DNA of 22,870 nucleotides from a virus (IMGVR_UViG_3300046820_000574:1-22870); one strand, 5' to 3'; counted from the stretch's first letter, positions 13,391 to 20,620 are shown. The notes: generated by a model not told the origin, from the sequence alone. Translations and numbers: made by a program.

Positions 13391-14141
13391 GTTAGAACTA
13401 ACATTCATTCCACACCACAAGAATGACCATCTTTTATCTCCAGAGCCATCCTACAAAAAAATACCTCAGTGGTATAGAGACCTAGCAAAACATTTTACTA
13501 GTAATGATTTAAAGTCGTTATGTCCAGTAAATGATAGGGGTGGAGATGGATCTAATGTTTCAACAAAATTATGTTTACCGTTTCAAGATGCCATGTCTCT
13601 TGGCTACATGTATTTATTAGAAGATGACTTAGAGGTGAAACTTAGTCTGTCTGGAAAGCCATCTTTGTCTTGGAAAAAAGACTTTACTATGATGGACCAA
13701 AGGCCAAATGTTGATATGGCAATTCCAAAGGATGTTCATCCCATACAGTTTGGCGTTAAGATGCAGTGGTATTATGAAACGCCAAAGGACTATTCTTTAT
13801 TAATGACAATGCCAATAAATAGACCAGACTTGCCATTTTGGGTTCCATCTGGTATAGTTGACTCTGACATATGGGGACTTCCTGCCTTTATACCATTCTT
13901 TATAAAGAGAGATTTTGAAGGTGTCATTCCGATTGGAACTCCAATATGTCAGATGATTCCAATCAAAAGGGAGCCATGGAACTTGGTAGTAGATGATTCT
14001 TTTGATGCAATAGAAAAGCATCAACTAAGAGCAGAGAACAGGCGGTCTGACATAACTGCACACTATAGAAAATTTGCATGGAGAAAAAAAGAATATGCAA
14101 AGTATAATAAAGAACAAACAAAAAATAAAGGAGATAACTAA
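13377..14141 (+). CDS. DUF6065-like phage protein of unknown function
   Basis: This 254-residue protein has features I associate with a phage family labelled DUF6065: SYKKIPQWYRDLAKHF near residue 25, STKLCLPFQDAMSLGYM near 62-77, HPIQFGVKMQWYYETPKDYSLLMTMPINRPD in the middle, GIVDSDIWGLPAFIPFF, and GTPICQMIPIKREPW near 190-205. It ends in a very basic helix (RKKEYAKYNKEQ). The pattern of beta strands with conserved Trp and Pro suggests a beta-sandwich, possibly cupin or jelly-roll. No catalytic residues are evident. The family name is from memory and the function unknown. Its company (oxygenases, glycosyltransferase) is the best hint of a role. Confidence 0.7.
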   Translation: MDNSELELTFIPHHKNDHLLSPEPSYKKIPQWYRDLAKHFTSNDLKSLCPVNDRGGDGSNVSTKLCLPFQDAMSLGYMYLLEDDLEVKLSLSGKPSLSWKKDFTMMDQRPNVDMAIPKDVHPIQFGVKMQWYYETPKDYSLLMTMPINRPDLPFWVPSGIVDSDIWGLPAFIPFFIKRDFEGVIPIGTPICQMIPIKREPWNLVVDDSFDAIEKHQLRAENRRSDITAHYRKFAWRKKEYAKYNKEQTKNKGDN

Positions 14142-14806
14142 TGCTAAATACAAATGGATCTTTGTCTAATAGCAACAAAGAGCATAAGTTTTTTGAAAAA
14201 TATCTAGATAACGACCTAGAGGAACTTGCTAGTTTTCTAGAAGAGAAGTATGTGCTAATCGAAAACGCCAAACTTCGTGGTGTCAACACAATGGAAAATG
14301 ATCCAGGGTACTGGTTAGAGTCTGGAAGTTTGTCAACTGTAAAGTGGCGAGAGTATAATGTATTTCAACTATATCATCCTGCCCTACATAAGTTGTATTC
14401 TGAACTATCAAAGACTGTAAAGGAAGCCTGTGAATACTACGGTGTAGATTTTGAAAAGCAGCAGTACTATGTTCAGGGTTGGTTCAATATTAATAAAGTA
14501 GGAAATGGAAAGTTAAACTGGCATGACCATGGTGCACCAGGGGCTCCTAATTTTCACGGGTACTACTGCGTAAAGGCTGAACCATCAATCACCTACTACA
14601 GACTTTACGGTGATCCAAATAGAGAAGTTGCTAATCACAATATCGACAACAGAATGATTGTTTCTGAAATGGGACACCCACATGCACAAGGTGATTGGGA
14701 TTGGCCTGGGTCAAGAATTACAGTTGCTTATGATATTCAGCCTCTTGAGGCCTTAATCAGAGGCGGAGACCAAACAATTCAGCAGCACTGGATTCCACTG
14801 TTGTAA
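14141..14806 (+). CDS. 2OG-Fe(II) oxygenase-like protein
   Basis: ATG 14141 overlaps the previous stop and follows AAAGGAG. In 221 residues the C-terminal half carries LNWHDHGAPGAPNFHGYYCV with an HxH pair (H128, H130), then a product-like strand PSITYYRLYG, then DNRMIVSEMGHPHAQGDWDWPGSRITVAYDI with a second His (H179 or H181) and R192 in the position that binds 2-oxoglutarate. The metal triad H-x-H...H instead of H-x-D...H is found in the putative 2OG-Fe(II) oxygenase_5 group of phages. The N-terminal half is helical. Predicted: hydroxylation of a protein residue or base; substrate unknown. The HxH in place of HxD should be checked, since such sites may still bind iron. Confidence 0.65.
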   Translation: MLNTNGSLSNSNKEHKFFEKYLDNDLEELASFLEEKYVLIENAKLRGVNTMENDPGYWLESGSLSTVKWREYNVFQLYHPALHKLYSELSKTVKEACEYYGVDFEKQQYYVQGWFNINKVGNGKLNWHDHGAPGAPNFHGYYCVKAEPSITYYRLYGDPNREVANHNIDNRMIVSEMGHPHAQGDWDWPGSRITVAYDIQPLEALIRGGDQTIQQHWIPLL

Positions 14807-14807
14807 A

Positions 14808-15641
14808 ATGAAAAAAATATTAGTTTATTTTTATGGGTACAAAAGTAAGTTGCTACCTCAAGCGGTAGAGCAACTCATAAAAAATCAAAGTGGTCAAAAT
14901 GATATAGAGGTTGTCGTATACGACCAAACAAATGTATCAAGACCAGAAAAGTTTTTAGGCCTAGAATACAACCATATTTATTGGGATAATCTAACATCTA
15001 GGTTTAAATACTTTAATCTTTTGAAAAAGAAAAAAGGCTTTGATTTTTTTATGTACATTGACGGTGCCAAAATGTTTGAAAAAGATTGGGATCTTGAGTT
15101 ACTAAAATATCAGGATCACTCAAAGACAATCTTGTCAGGCAATCATGACATTGTATTTAATAAAGATAACTATAAATTTTACACAGACTACAACAAGGTT
15201 AAAATAACAAAAGCATTAAAGACTAATTGGTTTGTTAAAGACTTTTCTTTTATGCAGTTTGATATATTTGAAAGCCTTCCTGATATCTCAATATTTAAAT
15301 ATTATGGGGTTGAGGAATATGTTTCAGTGTTTGCAGCGCATGAAGAAATTTCTATAGTTGCCATTCCAACAGAATTAATTGTTGATCTTGAACCCAGGAT
15401 AGAGGAGAATGATTTTATACCATTTTCTTTATATCATAACTATTCAAAAGTTATAGATTCATTTAAATTAAAGGATGACTCTATGCCTGGGGTTCAAGAA
15501 CTTAGTAAACTTGTAGACTATGACTTTAGTCGTTTGGAATATTTTCCATACAACACAAATGATGTTACATATAAATTTATTTCAAATCTAGACATGGTTT
15601 CTGAAAAAAGATTTCATTCAGTACAGAAAGGAATATACTAA
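14808..15641 (+). CDS. GT-A-type glycosyltransferase, GlcNAc-transferase-like
   Basis: This 277-residue protein starts 2 bases after the previous stop without a clear RBS, so translation is probably coupled. KKILVYFYGY is a first Rossmann strand. IEVVVYDQTN (33-42) and FDFFMYIDGAKMFEKDWDLELL (78-99) match the layout of the GlcNAc-transferase family (PF11397/GT60), whose members have an R...Y....D.H/F...WD pattern; here YIDGAKMF replaces the usual D-x-H/D. GNHDIVF (111-117) and a late VFAAHEEISIVAIPTELIVD segment follow. In eukaryotes GT60 enzymes put GlcNAc on hydroxyproline made by a prolyl hydroxylase. Here a prolyl-hydroxylase-like gene is the next one downstream, which makes a linked function plausible. 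Donor and acceptor are not proven. Confidence 0.6.
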   Translation: MKKILVYFYGYKSKLLPQAVEQLIKNQSGQNDIEVVVYDQTNVSRPEKFLGLEYNHIYWDNLTSRFKYFNLLKKKKGFDFFMYIDGAKMFEKDWDLELLKYQDHSKTILSGNHDIVFNKDNYKFYTDYNKVKITKALKTNWFVKDFSFMQFDIFESLPDISIFKYYGVEEYVSVFAAHEEISIVAIPTELIVDLEPRIEENDFIPFSLYHNYSKVIDSFKLKDDSMPGVQELSKLVDYDFSRLEYFPYNTNDVTYKFISNLDMVSEKRFHSVQKGIY

Positions 15642-16204
15642 TGATAACAAGCCCCGTGGTAATTAAAAACTTTATTACTCCTGAAGATGCACAAACACTG
15701 ATAGACGAGATTAATCGTCCGTCAGAAACAAACCCATACCCAGAATATTATAAAACTAGGTACGGTGGAACAGCATACCCATACAACAAAACAGTTCTTG
15801 CAATTCAAAGAAAGTACTCTCTTCTGTCTAACGAGACACACCAAAGACTTAATCCAGAAGAAACAAAACAGATAAAAACCTTTAAGTCTTTTGGTTCGGT
15901 TTGGCTAGAGGGAAGTGCAGCAAACCCTCATGTTGATGATCAGTCACCAGAAGAGTTTATCGAGTACAGCACTGTGATATATTTGGATGATACTTTTACT
16001 GGCGGTGACCTATATTTTCCAGACCTTGGATTTACATATAAGCCAGAAAAGTATGACGGTATATTTTTTATAAGTGATGGAGAATTGTGGAGGCATGGCA
16101 TATCTAAAATAGAAAGCGGTAAAAGAACAACGCTGCTTTATATGCATACAACACAAACAGAGCATCCAAAGGGGTACACAATTGTTGATCCAGATCTTAA
16201 CTAA
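15641..16204 (+). CDS. Prolyl-4-hydroxylase-like 2OG-Fe(II) oxygenase
   Basis: ATG 15641 overlaps the stop of the glycosyltransferase gene and follows AAAGGAA. The 187 residues follow the P4H/2OG-FeII_Oxy_3 layout in order: VVIKNFITPEDAQTLIDEI opening, ANPHVDDQSPEEF with H97 and D99, STVIYLDDTFTGGDLYFPDLG (the classic YLN-x-x-FxGGELxF strand), DGIFFISDGELWRHGISKIESGKRTTLLYMHT with H152 and R162. All metal and 2-oxoglutarate residues are present, so it should be active. Known activity: hydroxylation of Pro in peptides, or of other side chains in phage and bacterial members. Its partner genes on both sides suggest that the hydroxyl is further modified. Confidence 0.82.
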   Translation: MITSPVVIKNFITPEDAQTLIDEINRPSETNPYPEYYKTRYGGTAYPYNKTVLAIQRKYSLLSNETHQRLNPEETKQIKTFKSFGSVWLEGSAANPHVDDQSPEEFIEYSTVIYLDDTFTGGDLYFPDLGFTYKPEKYDGIFFISDGELWRHGISKIESGKRTTLLYMHTTQTEHPKGYTIVDPDLN

Positions 16205-16222
16205 TAGTCAGAGAGATAAAAA

Positions 16223-17647
16223 ATGATAATCCTTGGAGTAAATGAGACATCTCATGACGCATCAGTCTCTTTAATAAAAGACGGAGAAATACTTTTTGCA
16301 GGGCATGCAGAAAGATATAGCAAACAAAAAAATGACTGGTATGTGAATGATAGTTTAATAAAAGATGCACTGCAGTATGGTAGACCAGACTACATTGCCT
16401 ACTACGAAAAGCCCCTTCTAAAGGCCTCCAGACTGGCTTTAAGGGGTGGATCTGGCGAATGGAAGCCAAGGTTTAATATAGACGGAGTTAAAAGAAAATC
16501 TTTTGGACACCACTATTCTCATGCAGCAGCAGGATACTACACAAGTAATTTTAATGATGCCGTGATAGTTGTCCTTGATGCCATCGGAGAGTATAACACT
16601 TCTACAATTTGGGTTGGTGAAGGCGAAAAAATTAAATTAAAGTATAAGCAAAACTATCCAGTTAGTTTCGGTTTGTTCTACTCAGCATTTACACAACTTA
16701 TAGGGTTAATGCCAAATCAAGAAGAGTACATTATGATGGGGATGGCTGCTTACGGAAACCCAGAAAGGTATGCCCCTAAAGTGTCTAAGTATTTTCTTAG
16801 ACATGACATACAAAAATATAATTTTCACAAAGGTATTGTTGATTGGAATGAACCAATTACAGAGCAGGATAAGTTTGATATAGCAGCAGCCGTTCAGTAT
16901 GTTTATGAACAAAGACTTGCAGAGTTTATGAATATGGCTAAAGATATCACAGGTAAAAAGAACTTGGTATTTATGGGTGGGTGTGCACTTAATTCATCTG
17001 CAAATACTTTGTTGTGGAATATATTTGATATGATTTGGATCATGCCAAACCCTGGCGATGCTGGAAGTTCTTTGGGCGCAGCAGCAGCGCTATACGGAAA
17101 GCATCTTGACTGGAAGACTCCGTATCTTGGCTATGATCTTGGTGGTGAATACCCTATTCAAAAAATTGTTGACGGCATATTAAAAGACGGAATCGTAGCA
17201 GTAGCAACAGGTAGAGCAGAGTATGGTCCAAGAGCATTAGGTAACAGAAGTATTCTTGCAGACCCAAGAGACCCTTTGATTAAAGATAAGGTGAATAGAA
17301 TTAAACAAAGAGAATTGTTTAGACCGTTTGCCCCAGTCGTTATGGCAGAGCATGCACATAAGTGGTTTGATATGGATTTTGAAAGTCCGTACATGCAGTA
17401 CACCGTAAAATGCTTGAAGCCATATGCAATACCATCGGTTGTTCATGAAGATGGAACTTCAAGAGTCCAGACTGTTACAAGAGACCAGCATCCAGGACTC
17501 TATCGTGTGCTCAACAAGTTTTATCTTCAGACTGGTGTGCCAGTCCTTCTAAACACAAGTCTCAACATAAAGGGCCAGCCACTATTGAATGATGAAGAAG
17601 ATATTCTTAAGTGGGAAAAAGAATATAGTTTCGTAATATGCAGGTAA
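16223..17647 (+). CDS. NodU/CmcH-family O-carbamoyltransferase
   Basis: This 474-residue protein has the family motifs in order: GVNETSHDASVSLIKDG (H11), FGHHYSHAAAGYY (H96, H97, H100), VLDAIGEY (D119), an EEYIMMGMAAYGNPERY box, MGGCALNSSAN (251-261), PNPGDAGSSLGAA (276-288), GRAEYGPRALGNRSILADPR (330-349) and LLNTSLNIKGQPL (442-454). Both the Kae1-like domain, which makes carbamoyladenylate from carbamoyl phosphate and ATP, and the YrdC-like-partner region appear complete. The end is short compared with TobZ or CmcH (about 500-570 residues), missing the usual last helices. It transfers a carbamoyl group to a hydroxyl of a sugar, antibiotic or, in some phages, hydroxymethyl-base. A hydroxyl made or carried by the three preceding enzymes is the natural candidate acceptor. 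The RBS (GAGAG) is weak. Confidence 0.88.
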   Translation: MIILGVNETSHDASVSLIKDGEILFAGHAERYSKQKNDWYVNDSLIKDALQYGRPDYIAYYEKPLLKASRLALRGGSGEWKPRFNIDGVKRKSFGHHYSHAAAGYYTSNFNDAVIVVLDAIGEYNTSTIWVGEGEKIKLKYKQNYPVSFGLFYSAFTQLIGLMPNQEEYIMMGMAAYGNPERYAPKVSKYFLRHDIQKYNFHKGIVDWNEPITEQDKFDIAAAVQYVYEQRLAEFMNMAKDITGKKNLVFMGGCALNSSANTLLWNIFDMIWIMPNPGDAGSSLGAAAALYGKHLDWKTPYLGYDLGGEYPIQKIVDGILKDGIVAVATGRAEYGPRALGNRSILADPRDPLIKDKVNRIKQRELFRPFAPVVMAEHAHKWFDMDFESPYMQYTVKCLKPYAIPSVVHEDGTSRVQTVTRDQHPGLYRVLNKFYLQTGVPVLLNTSLNIKGQPLLNDEEDILKWEKEYSFVICR

Positions 17648-17648
17648 A

Positions 17649-17676
17649 CTGGTATAATAGATATGTCTTTGAAGGA
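17649..17676 (+). promoter_or_regulatory. Extended -10 promoter and GGAGG site of endolysin
   Basis: TGGTATAAT (17650-17658) is a perfect extended -10 box placed right after the carbamoyltransferase stop. The start would be near 17665. AAGGAGG (17670-17676) stands 7 bases before ATG 17684 and decides that start over ATG 17663, which has no ribosome binding site and coincides with the transcription start. Confidence 0.65.
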
Positions 17677-17683
17677 GGCAAAA

Positions 17684-18313
17684 ATGGCAGTAAAAGGTAG
17701 TCTAGAAGCAATCATTGAGGTTGCAAAGAAAGAAGTGGGCACAATTGAAGGCCCTAAAGATAATGAAACAAAGTACGGTGCATGGATCAAGGTAAACTTC
17801 CAACCATGGTGCCAGTCATTTGTTTCTTGGTGTGCATTTACAGCGGGAGTAAAATCATTCCCTAAGTCAGCATCAACAGTAGCAGCAGCAGATTGGTTCA
17901 AGAAGGCTGAGCGTTGGTCAGATGCTCGCAACGATGATCCACAGCCAGGAGACTGGATCTATTTTGATTTCCCAGAAGATGGTGTAAATCGTATTTCACA
18001 TGTTGGTCTTTGCATTAAGAACAATGGCGACGGAACCATCCAAGTTATTGAAGGAAATACTTCAGGAACTGCTAAGGGAGATCAGCGCAATGGAGGAATG
18101 TGCGTTGAGAAAACTCGTGGTTATGTAAAGAATAATAAGAAGAAGTTAGTTAATGCTGTAGTTGGTTGGGGCCGTCCAGTTTATGCTGGTGAAGAAAATG
18201 CTCCACTACTGAACAAGGTTGCAGCATCTGCACCTGCAACACCTGCACCAAAGAAAGCAGCGAAGCCTGCTGCAAAGAAGCCATCTGGCGGAGGAAAAGG
18301 TAAGGTAGCGTAA
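17684..18313 (+). CDS. CHAP-domain endolysin
   Basis: The 209 residues hold a CHAP cysteine peptidase/amidase: PWCQSFVSWCAFTAG carries the nucleophile C43, PQPGDWIYFDF is the strand before the His, ISHVGLCIKN carries H106, and VIEGNTSG (E123, N125) completes the active site. A C-terminal ASAPATPAPKKAAKPAAKKP tail is basic, Pro/Ala-rich and disordered, and could bind the negatively charged wall. There is no signal peptide, so release should depend on a holin (candidates at 10335 and 10543). The enzyme cuts peptidoglycan peptides for lysis. It has its own promoter. Confidence 0.85.
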   Translation: MAVKGSLEAIIEVAKKEVGTIEGPKDNETKYGAWIKVNFQPWCQSFVSWCAFTAGVKSFPKSASTVAAADWFKKAERWSDARNDDPQPGDWIYFDFPEDGVNRISHVGLCIKNNGDGTIQVIEGNTSGTAKGDQRNGGMCVEKTRGYVKNNKKKLVNAVVGWGRPVYAGEENAPLLNKVAASAPATPAPKKAAKPAAKKPSGGGKGKVA

Positions 18314-18532
18314 ATGGAGTCTAGAAGAAAGTCATTACTAAAAACTTTAAGTTGGCCACTTGTACATTTTACTTTTGTTGCTGGAATAATTTATTTCGTA
18401 CTTAAGTATTTTACTGGAGAGGCAGAGTGGGAATATGTTGGTCTATATGGACTGATGTACCTTTCTTTAGAAATGACTTTCTTCTATCTTCATGAAAGAG
18501 TCTGGGCAAGGTTTGGGAAGAAGGTAAAGTAA
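18314..18532 (+). CDS. DUF2061-like membrane protein (copy 1)
   Basis: This 72-residue protein starts right after the endolysin stop, behind AAGGTAAGG. It has two hydrophobic helices (LVHFTFVAGIIYFVLKYF and YVGLYGLMYLSLEMTFFYL) and ends FYLHERVWARFGKKVK, the DUF2061 signature (YY-x-HER-x-W). The family comprises small integral membrane proteins of unknown function. Placed after an endolysin, it could act in lysis, as holin or as a regulator, but this is inference. Two more copies lie at 20607 and 20807; this one is the most diverged. Confidence 0.75.
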   Translation: MESRRKSLLKTLSWPLVHFTFVAGIIYFVLKYFTGEAEWEYVGLYGLMYLSLEMTFFYLHERVWARFGKKVK

Positions 18533-18639
18533 TGCGTATTAAAATTATTAGATTTGTTGTAAAGGCTTTAGGTTATGAATGGTCTGGAGATGAACTAAAA
18601 CTACCAGTTTGGTATGTAAAAGAAAAGAAAAAGAAGTAA
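18532..18639 (+). CDS. Small basic protein, 35 aa
   Basis: ATG 18532 overlaps the previous stop (TAATG), and its own stop overlaps the next ATG (TAATG at 18637-18641). The 35-residue product is an amphipathic basic helix (MRIKIIRFVVKALGYEW) followed by SGDELKLPVWYVKEKKKK. I recognise no family. The two tight overlaps argue that it is translated. Confidence 0.5.
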   Translation: MRIKIIRFVVKALGYEWSGDELKLPVWYVKEKKKK

Positions 18640-18824
18640 TGGCTGTTTATGAATATAATTGCAACAATTGCAAAGATAATTTTATTAAGCAAAGGCCAAT
18701 TGGTTCTGAGGATCCAGGCTATAAGTGTGAGGTTTGCAATACCGACTTAACTCGTGTTTACTCCAATGTGAGTGCGGTTTTTAATGGTAGCGGATTCTAT
18801 AGCACAGACAATAGGAAAAGATGA
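18639..18824 (+). CDS. FmdB-like zinc ribbon protein
   Basis: From ATG 18639 the 61 residues begin MAVYEYNCNNCKDNF (C8, C11) and continue YKCEVCNTDLTRVYS (C30, C33), the FmdB/CxxC_CxxC zinc-ribbon layout including the aromatic YEYNC start. The tail FNGSGFYSTD is also typical of the family. It is probably a small regulatory or chaperone-like zinc protein; no precise function is known. A longer start at 18609 would overlap the whole preceding small gene. Confidence 0.85.
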   Translation: MAVYEYNCNNCKDNFIKQRPIGSEDPGYKCEVCNTDLTRVYSNVSAVFNGSGFYSTDNRKR

Positions 18825-19432
18825 TATCGAGAATTCCAGAAGATCAGGTGTGTCAAGCATTTGATCCTATGATGTTTTTGCCAGAGAAAACGCTAAACAT
18901 AATTGGTGTAACTCAAAACGCAAACCCATCTTGTGTAGCGCCTGCATTTGTCTATATAGAGGGAACTCATGGAAACAAGTTCTTGTGTGATTACCACTAT
19001 TATTATGAAATGAATATGACAAGAACAAGGGGAGACAGCAGTATAGGAAGCCCTTGGGAATCTATTCAAACATTTATTATTGATGAAAGAGAAAGGGTAA
19101 AGGAAACATTTGCGAAAGATGTGAATACTACAATCACTTTAGGTCACAAATGTTCTATATTTAGCACCCACAAGCCAAGTCTGGTATGTACTGCTGATGC
19201 TTTTGTCCATGTAAAGCCAAAGAAAAAGGTTGATGGAAAAATTAACTTTACTTATACTAGGACTCTTAATGAAAACGATGGAGCCTTTTACTGTAATTTT
19301 CATTTTAGAAAAAATTACTACAGATACTATAGTAACGGGGTTGTCTACGAAGATGTTCATGAAATCATAGACGAAAGATCTAGAATGACACAAACCATTG
19401 CTCAGGAATCTTCAAGTCTAGAGTGCGTATAA
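18821..19432 (+). CDS. Tandem DUF7455-like zinc-domain protein, 203 aa
   Basis: ATG 18821 overlaps the previous stop (ATGA) behind AGGAAAAG. The protein consists of two related halves. The first has C11, then PSCVAPAFVYIEG, KFLCDYHYYYEMNM and TFIIDERERVKE; the second has KCSIF, LVCTADAFVHV, AFYCNFHFRKNYY and HEIIDERSRMTQ. The shared pattern C...C-x-A-x-A-F-V...FC-x-H...IDER is also that of the next gene. I infer two zinc-binding units (Cys and His ligands) from a duplication that has diverged. Function is unknown. No signal peptide or membrane segment is seen. Confidence 0.7.
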   Translation: MISRIPEDQVCQAFDPMMFLPEKTLNIIGVTQNANPSCVAPAFVYIEGTHGNKFLCDYHYYYEMNMTRTRGDSSIGSPWESIQTFIIDERERVKETFAKDVNTTITLGHKCSIFSTHKPSLVCTADAFVHVKPKKKVDGKINFTYTRTLNENDGAFYCNFHFRKNYYRYYSNGVVYEDVHEIIDERSRMTQTIAQESSSLECV

Positions 19433-19439
19433 TTCAGCC

Positions 19440-19468
19440 TTGACATTGGCGCTATACTAATGTATAAT
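19440..19468 (+). promoter_or_regulatory. Perfect consensus sigma-70-type promoter
   Basis: TTGACA (19440-19445), exactly 17 bases, then TATAAT (19463-19468) preceded by TG. All twelve core bases match the consensus, the only such case in the window. Transcription should begin near 19475 and run into the DUF7455 gene at 19517 after a 42-base AT-rich leader. Confidence 0.85.
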
Positions 19469-19516
19469 TAAAGATATAATAACAACTAATCTAATAGAAG
19501 AAAGATAGAGTATACT

Positions 19517-19774
19517 ATGAAGACTATGACTGAAACACCTGTACAGACAAAAGAATGGGTACTAAAGGCTACAGATAGGTGCGACTCATGTGGTGCCGAA
19601 GCATTGGTCCAAGTCACTGGATTAAATGGAGATCTTCTTTTTTGTGGACACCACTATAATAAGATTATGAATGACCCATCAGGGTACAAAAAGATGATGT
19701 CGTTTATGATCACGGTCATAGATGAAAGAGATAAGTTAATCGAAAACAAAGCAAAGGAAGCGCCACACGCATGA
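19517..19774 (+). CDS. DUF7455-like zinc protein
   Basis: The 85 residues include ATDRCDSCGAEALVQVTGLN (C23, C26), LLFCGHHYNKIM with CGHH, and VIDERDKLIEN. This is the pattern of DUF7455, a short protein typical of actinobacteria (DRCDRCGAQAYV...ELLFCGHH), which supports an actinobacterial host. Two Cys, then Cys and His, should bind one zinc. Function is unknown. ATG 19517 or 19526 could start it; GAG at 19507 is a weak ribosome binding site. It follows the strongest promoter in the window and overlaps the kinase-transferase gene by 4 bases (ATGA). Confidence 0.75.
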   Translation: MKTMTETPVQTKEWVLKATDRCDSCGAEALVQVTGLNGDLLFCGHHYNKIMNDPSGYKKMMSFMITVIDERDKLIENKAKEAPHA

Positions 19775-20532
19775 TTATTCAAATTATTGGATTGCCTGGT
19801 TCTGGCAAAACAGAACTAGCAAAAGCATTGAAGGAGCGAATTAACGCTATTCACCTTAATGCAGATGAGGTTCGTGCAACAGTTAATTCAGACTTAGGAT
19901 TTAGCCCAGAGGATAGGATTGAGCAGGCTCGTCGTATGGGTGAGATGGCTCGTCTTATTGCTAAGCAAGGTGTTGCTCCAGTAGTCGTTGACTTTGTATG
20001 CCCTACAGATTTAACTCGTGCAGCATTTGGCAAGCCAGACATTCTTGTATTTATGGATACACTTGCTGAGGGTCGCTTTGAAGATACAAACAAGATGTTT
20101 GAGAGACCAACAGAGTTTGATGTATCTTTTATTAGCCACAACTTAGATGCAGAAACAAAGGCATCTCACATAATTCAAAAGTTTAATTTACATGATTGGT
20201 CTGCACCTACAACACTTATGTTAGGTAGGTATCAACCATGGCACGAAGGTCACCACGCCCTTTATAAAGAAGCGGGGAAGAGAACTGACCAAGTACTACT
20301 TGGAGTTCGTAATACATACAATACAAGCGAAAAAGATCCATTAAAGTTTGATCAAGTTAAAGAGTATATTGCCAAAGATGAATTCATGGATGGCGCATTA
20401 GTATTAAGATTACCTAACATTACTAACATTGTATATGGTCGTGATGTAGGCTATAAGATTGAGCAAGTAGATTTGGGGGCAGAGATTCATGCTATTAGCG
20501 CTACTGAAAAACGCAAGCAGTTGGGTATATAG
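19771..20532 (+). CDS. APS-kinase-like / NMN-adenylyltransferase-like fusion
   Basis: This 253-residue protein has two joined domains. Residues 1-140 are a P-loop kinase like adenylylsulfate kinase: Walker A GLPGSGKT (7-14), HLNADEVRATVNSDLGFS, RRMGEMARLIAKQGVAPVVVDFVCP, as in CysC. Residues 145-253 are an HxGH nucleotidyltransferase: LMLGRYQPWHEGHHALY (H158, H161), DQVLLGVRN, NIVYGRDVGY, and ISATEKR (242-248), matching the ISxTxxR motif of NadM/NadR-type enzymes. Possible roles: NAD salvage (NMN to NAD, with the kinase phosphorylating nicotinamide riboside) or PAPS synthesis in the order of human PAPS synthetase. The reaction is not settled by sequence. It ends directly after the ISATEKR helix, shorter than usual NMNATs. 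It is co-transcribed with the DUF7455 gene. Confidence 0.8.
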   Translation: MIIQIIGLPGSGKTELAKALKERINAIHLNADEVRATVNSDLGFSPEDRIEQARRMGEMARLIAKQGVAPVVVDFVCPTDLTRAAFGKPDILVFMDTLAEGRFEDTNKMFERPTEFDVSFISHNLDAETKASHIIQKFNLHDWSAPTTLMLGRYQPWHEGHHALYKEAGKRTDQVLLGVRNTYNTSEKDPLKFDQVKEYIAKDEFMDGALVLRLPNITNIVYGRDVGYKIEQVDLGAEIHAISATEKRKQLGI

Positions 20533-20620
20533 TCTTTTCTTTGACAACAAGATTGCAGATGCAGAAGAAAGACTGTACTCTGACTGGTTTAAAGAAGAGG
20601 TAGATGATGAGCGTCTCTAA
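20489..20620 (+). CDS. Possible small overlapping ORF or shifted tail
   Basis: In the +2 frame relative to the kinase-transferase gene, ATG 20489 to TAA 20618-20620 is open for 43 codons and spans the otherwise empty 20533-20603 stretch. Its second half (FFDNKIADAEERLYSDWFKE, then EVDDERL) looks like real coding sequence: charged, helical, ending in an overlap with the next gene's start. The first half only reads the other gene out of frame. It may be a separate tiny gene with an unrecognised start, or the remains of a tail lost by a frameshift. Low certainty. Confidence 0.3.
   Translation: MLLALLKNASSWVYSLFFDNKIADAEERLYSDWFKEEVDDERL

Noticed and set aside
20541-20569. TTGACA at 20541-20546
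   Set aside because: The expected -10 position reads GAAGAA, so no promoter.
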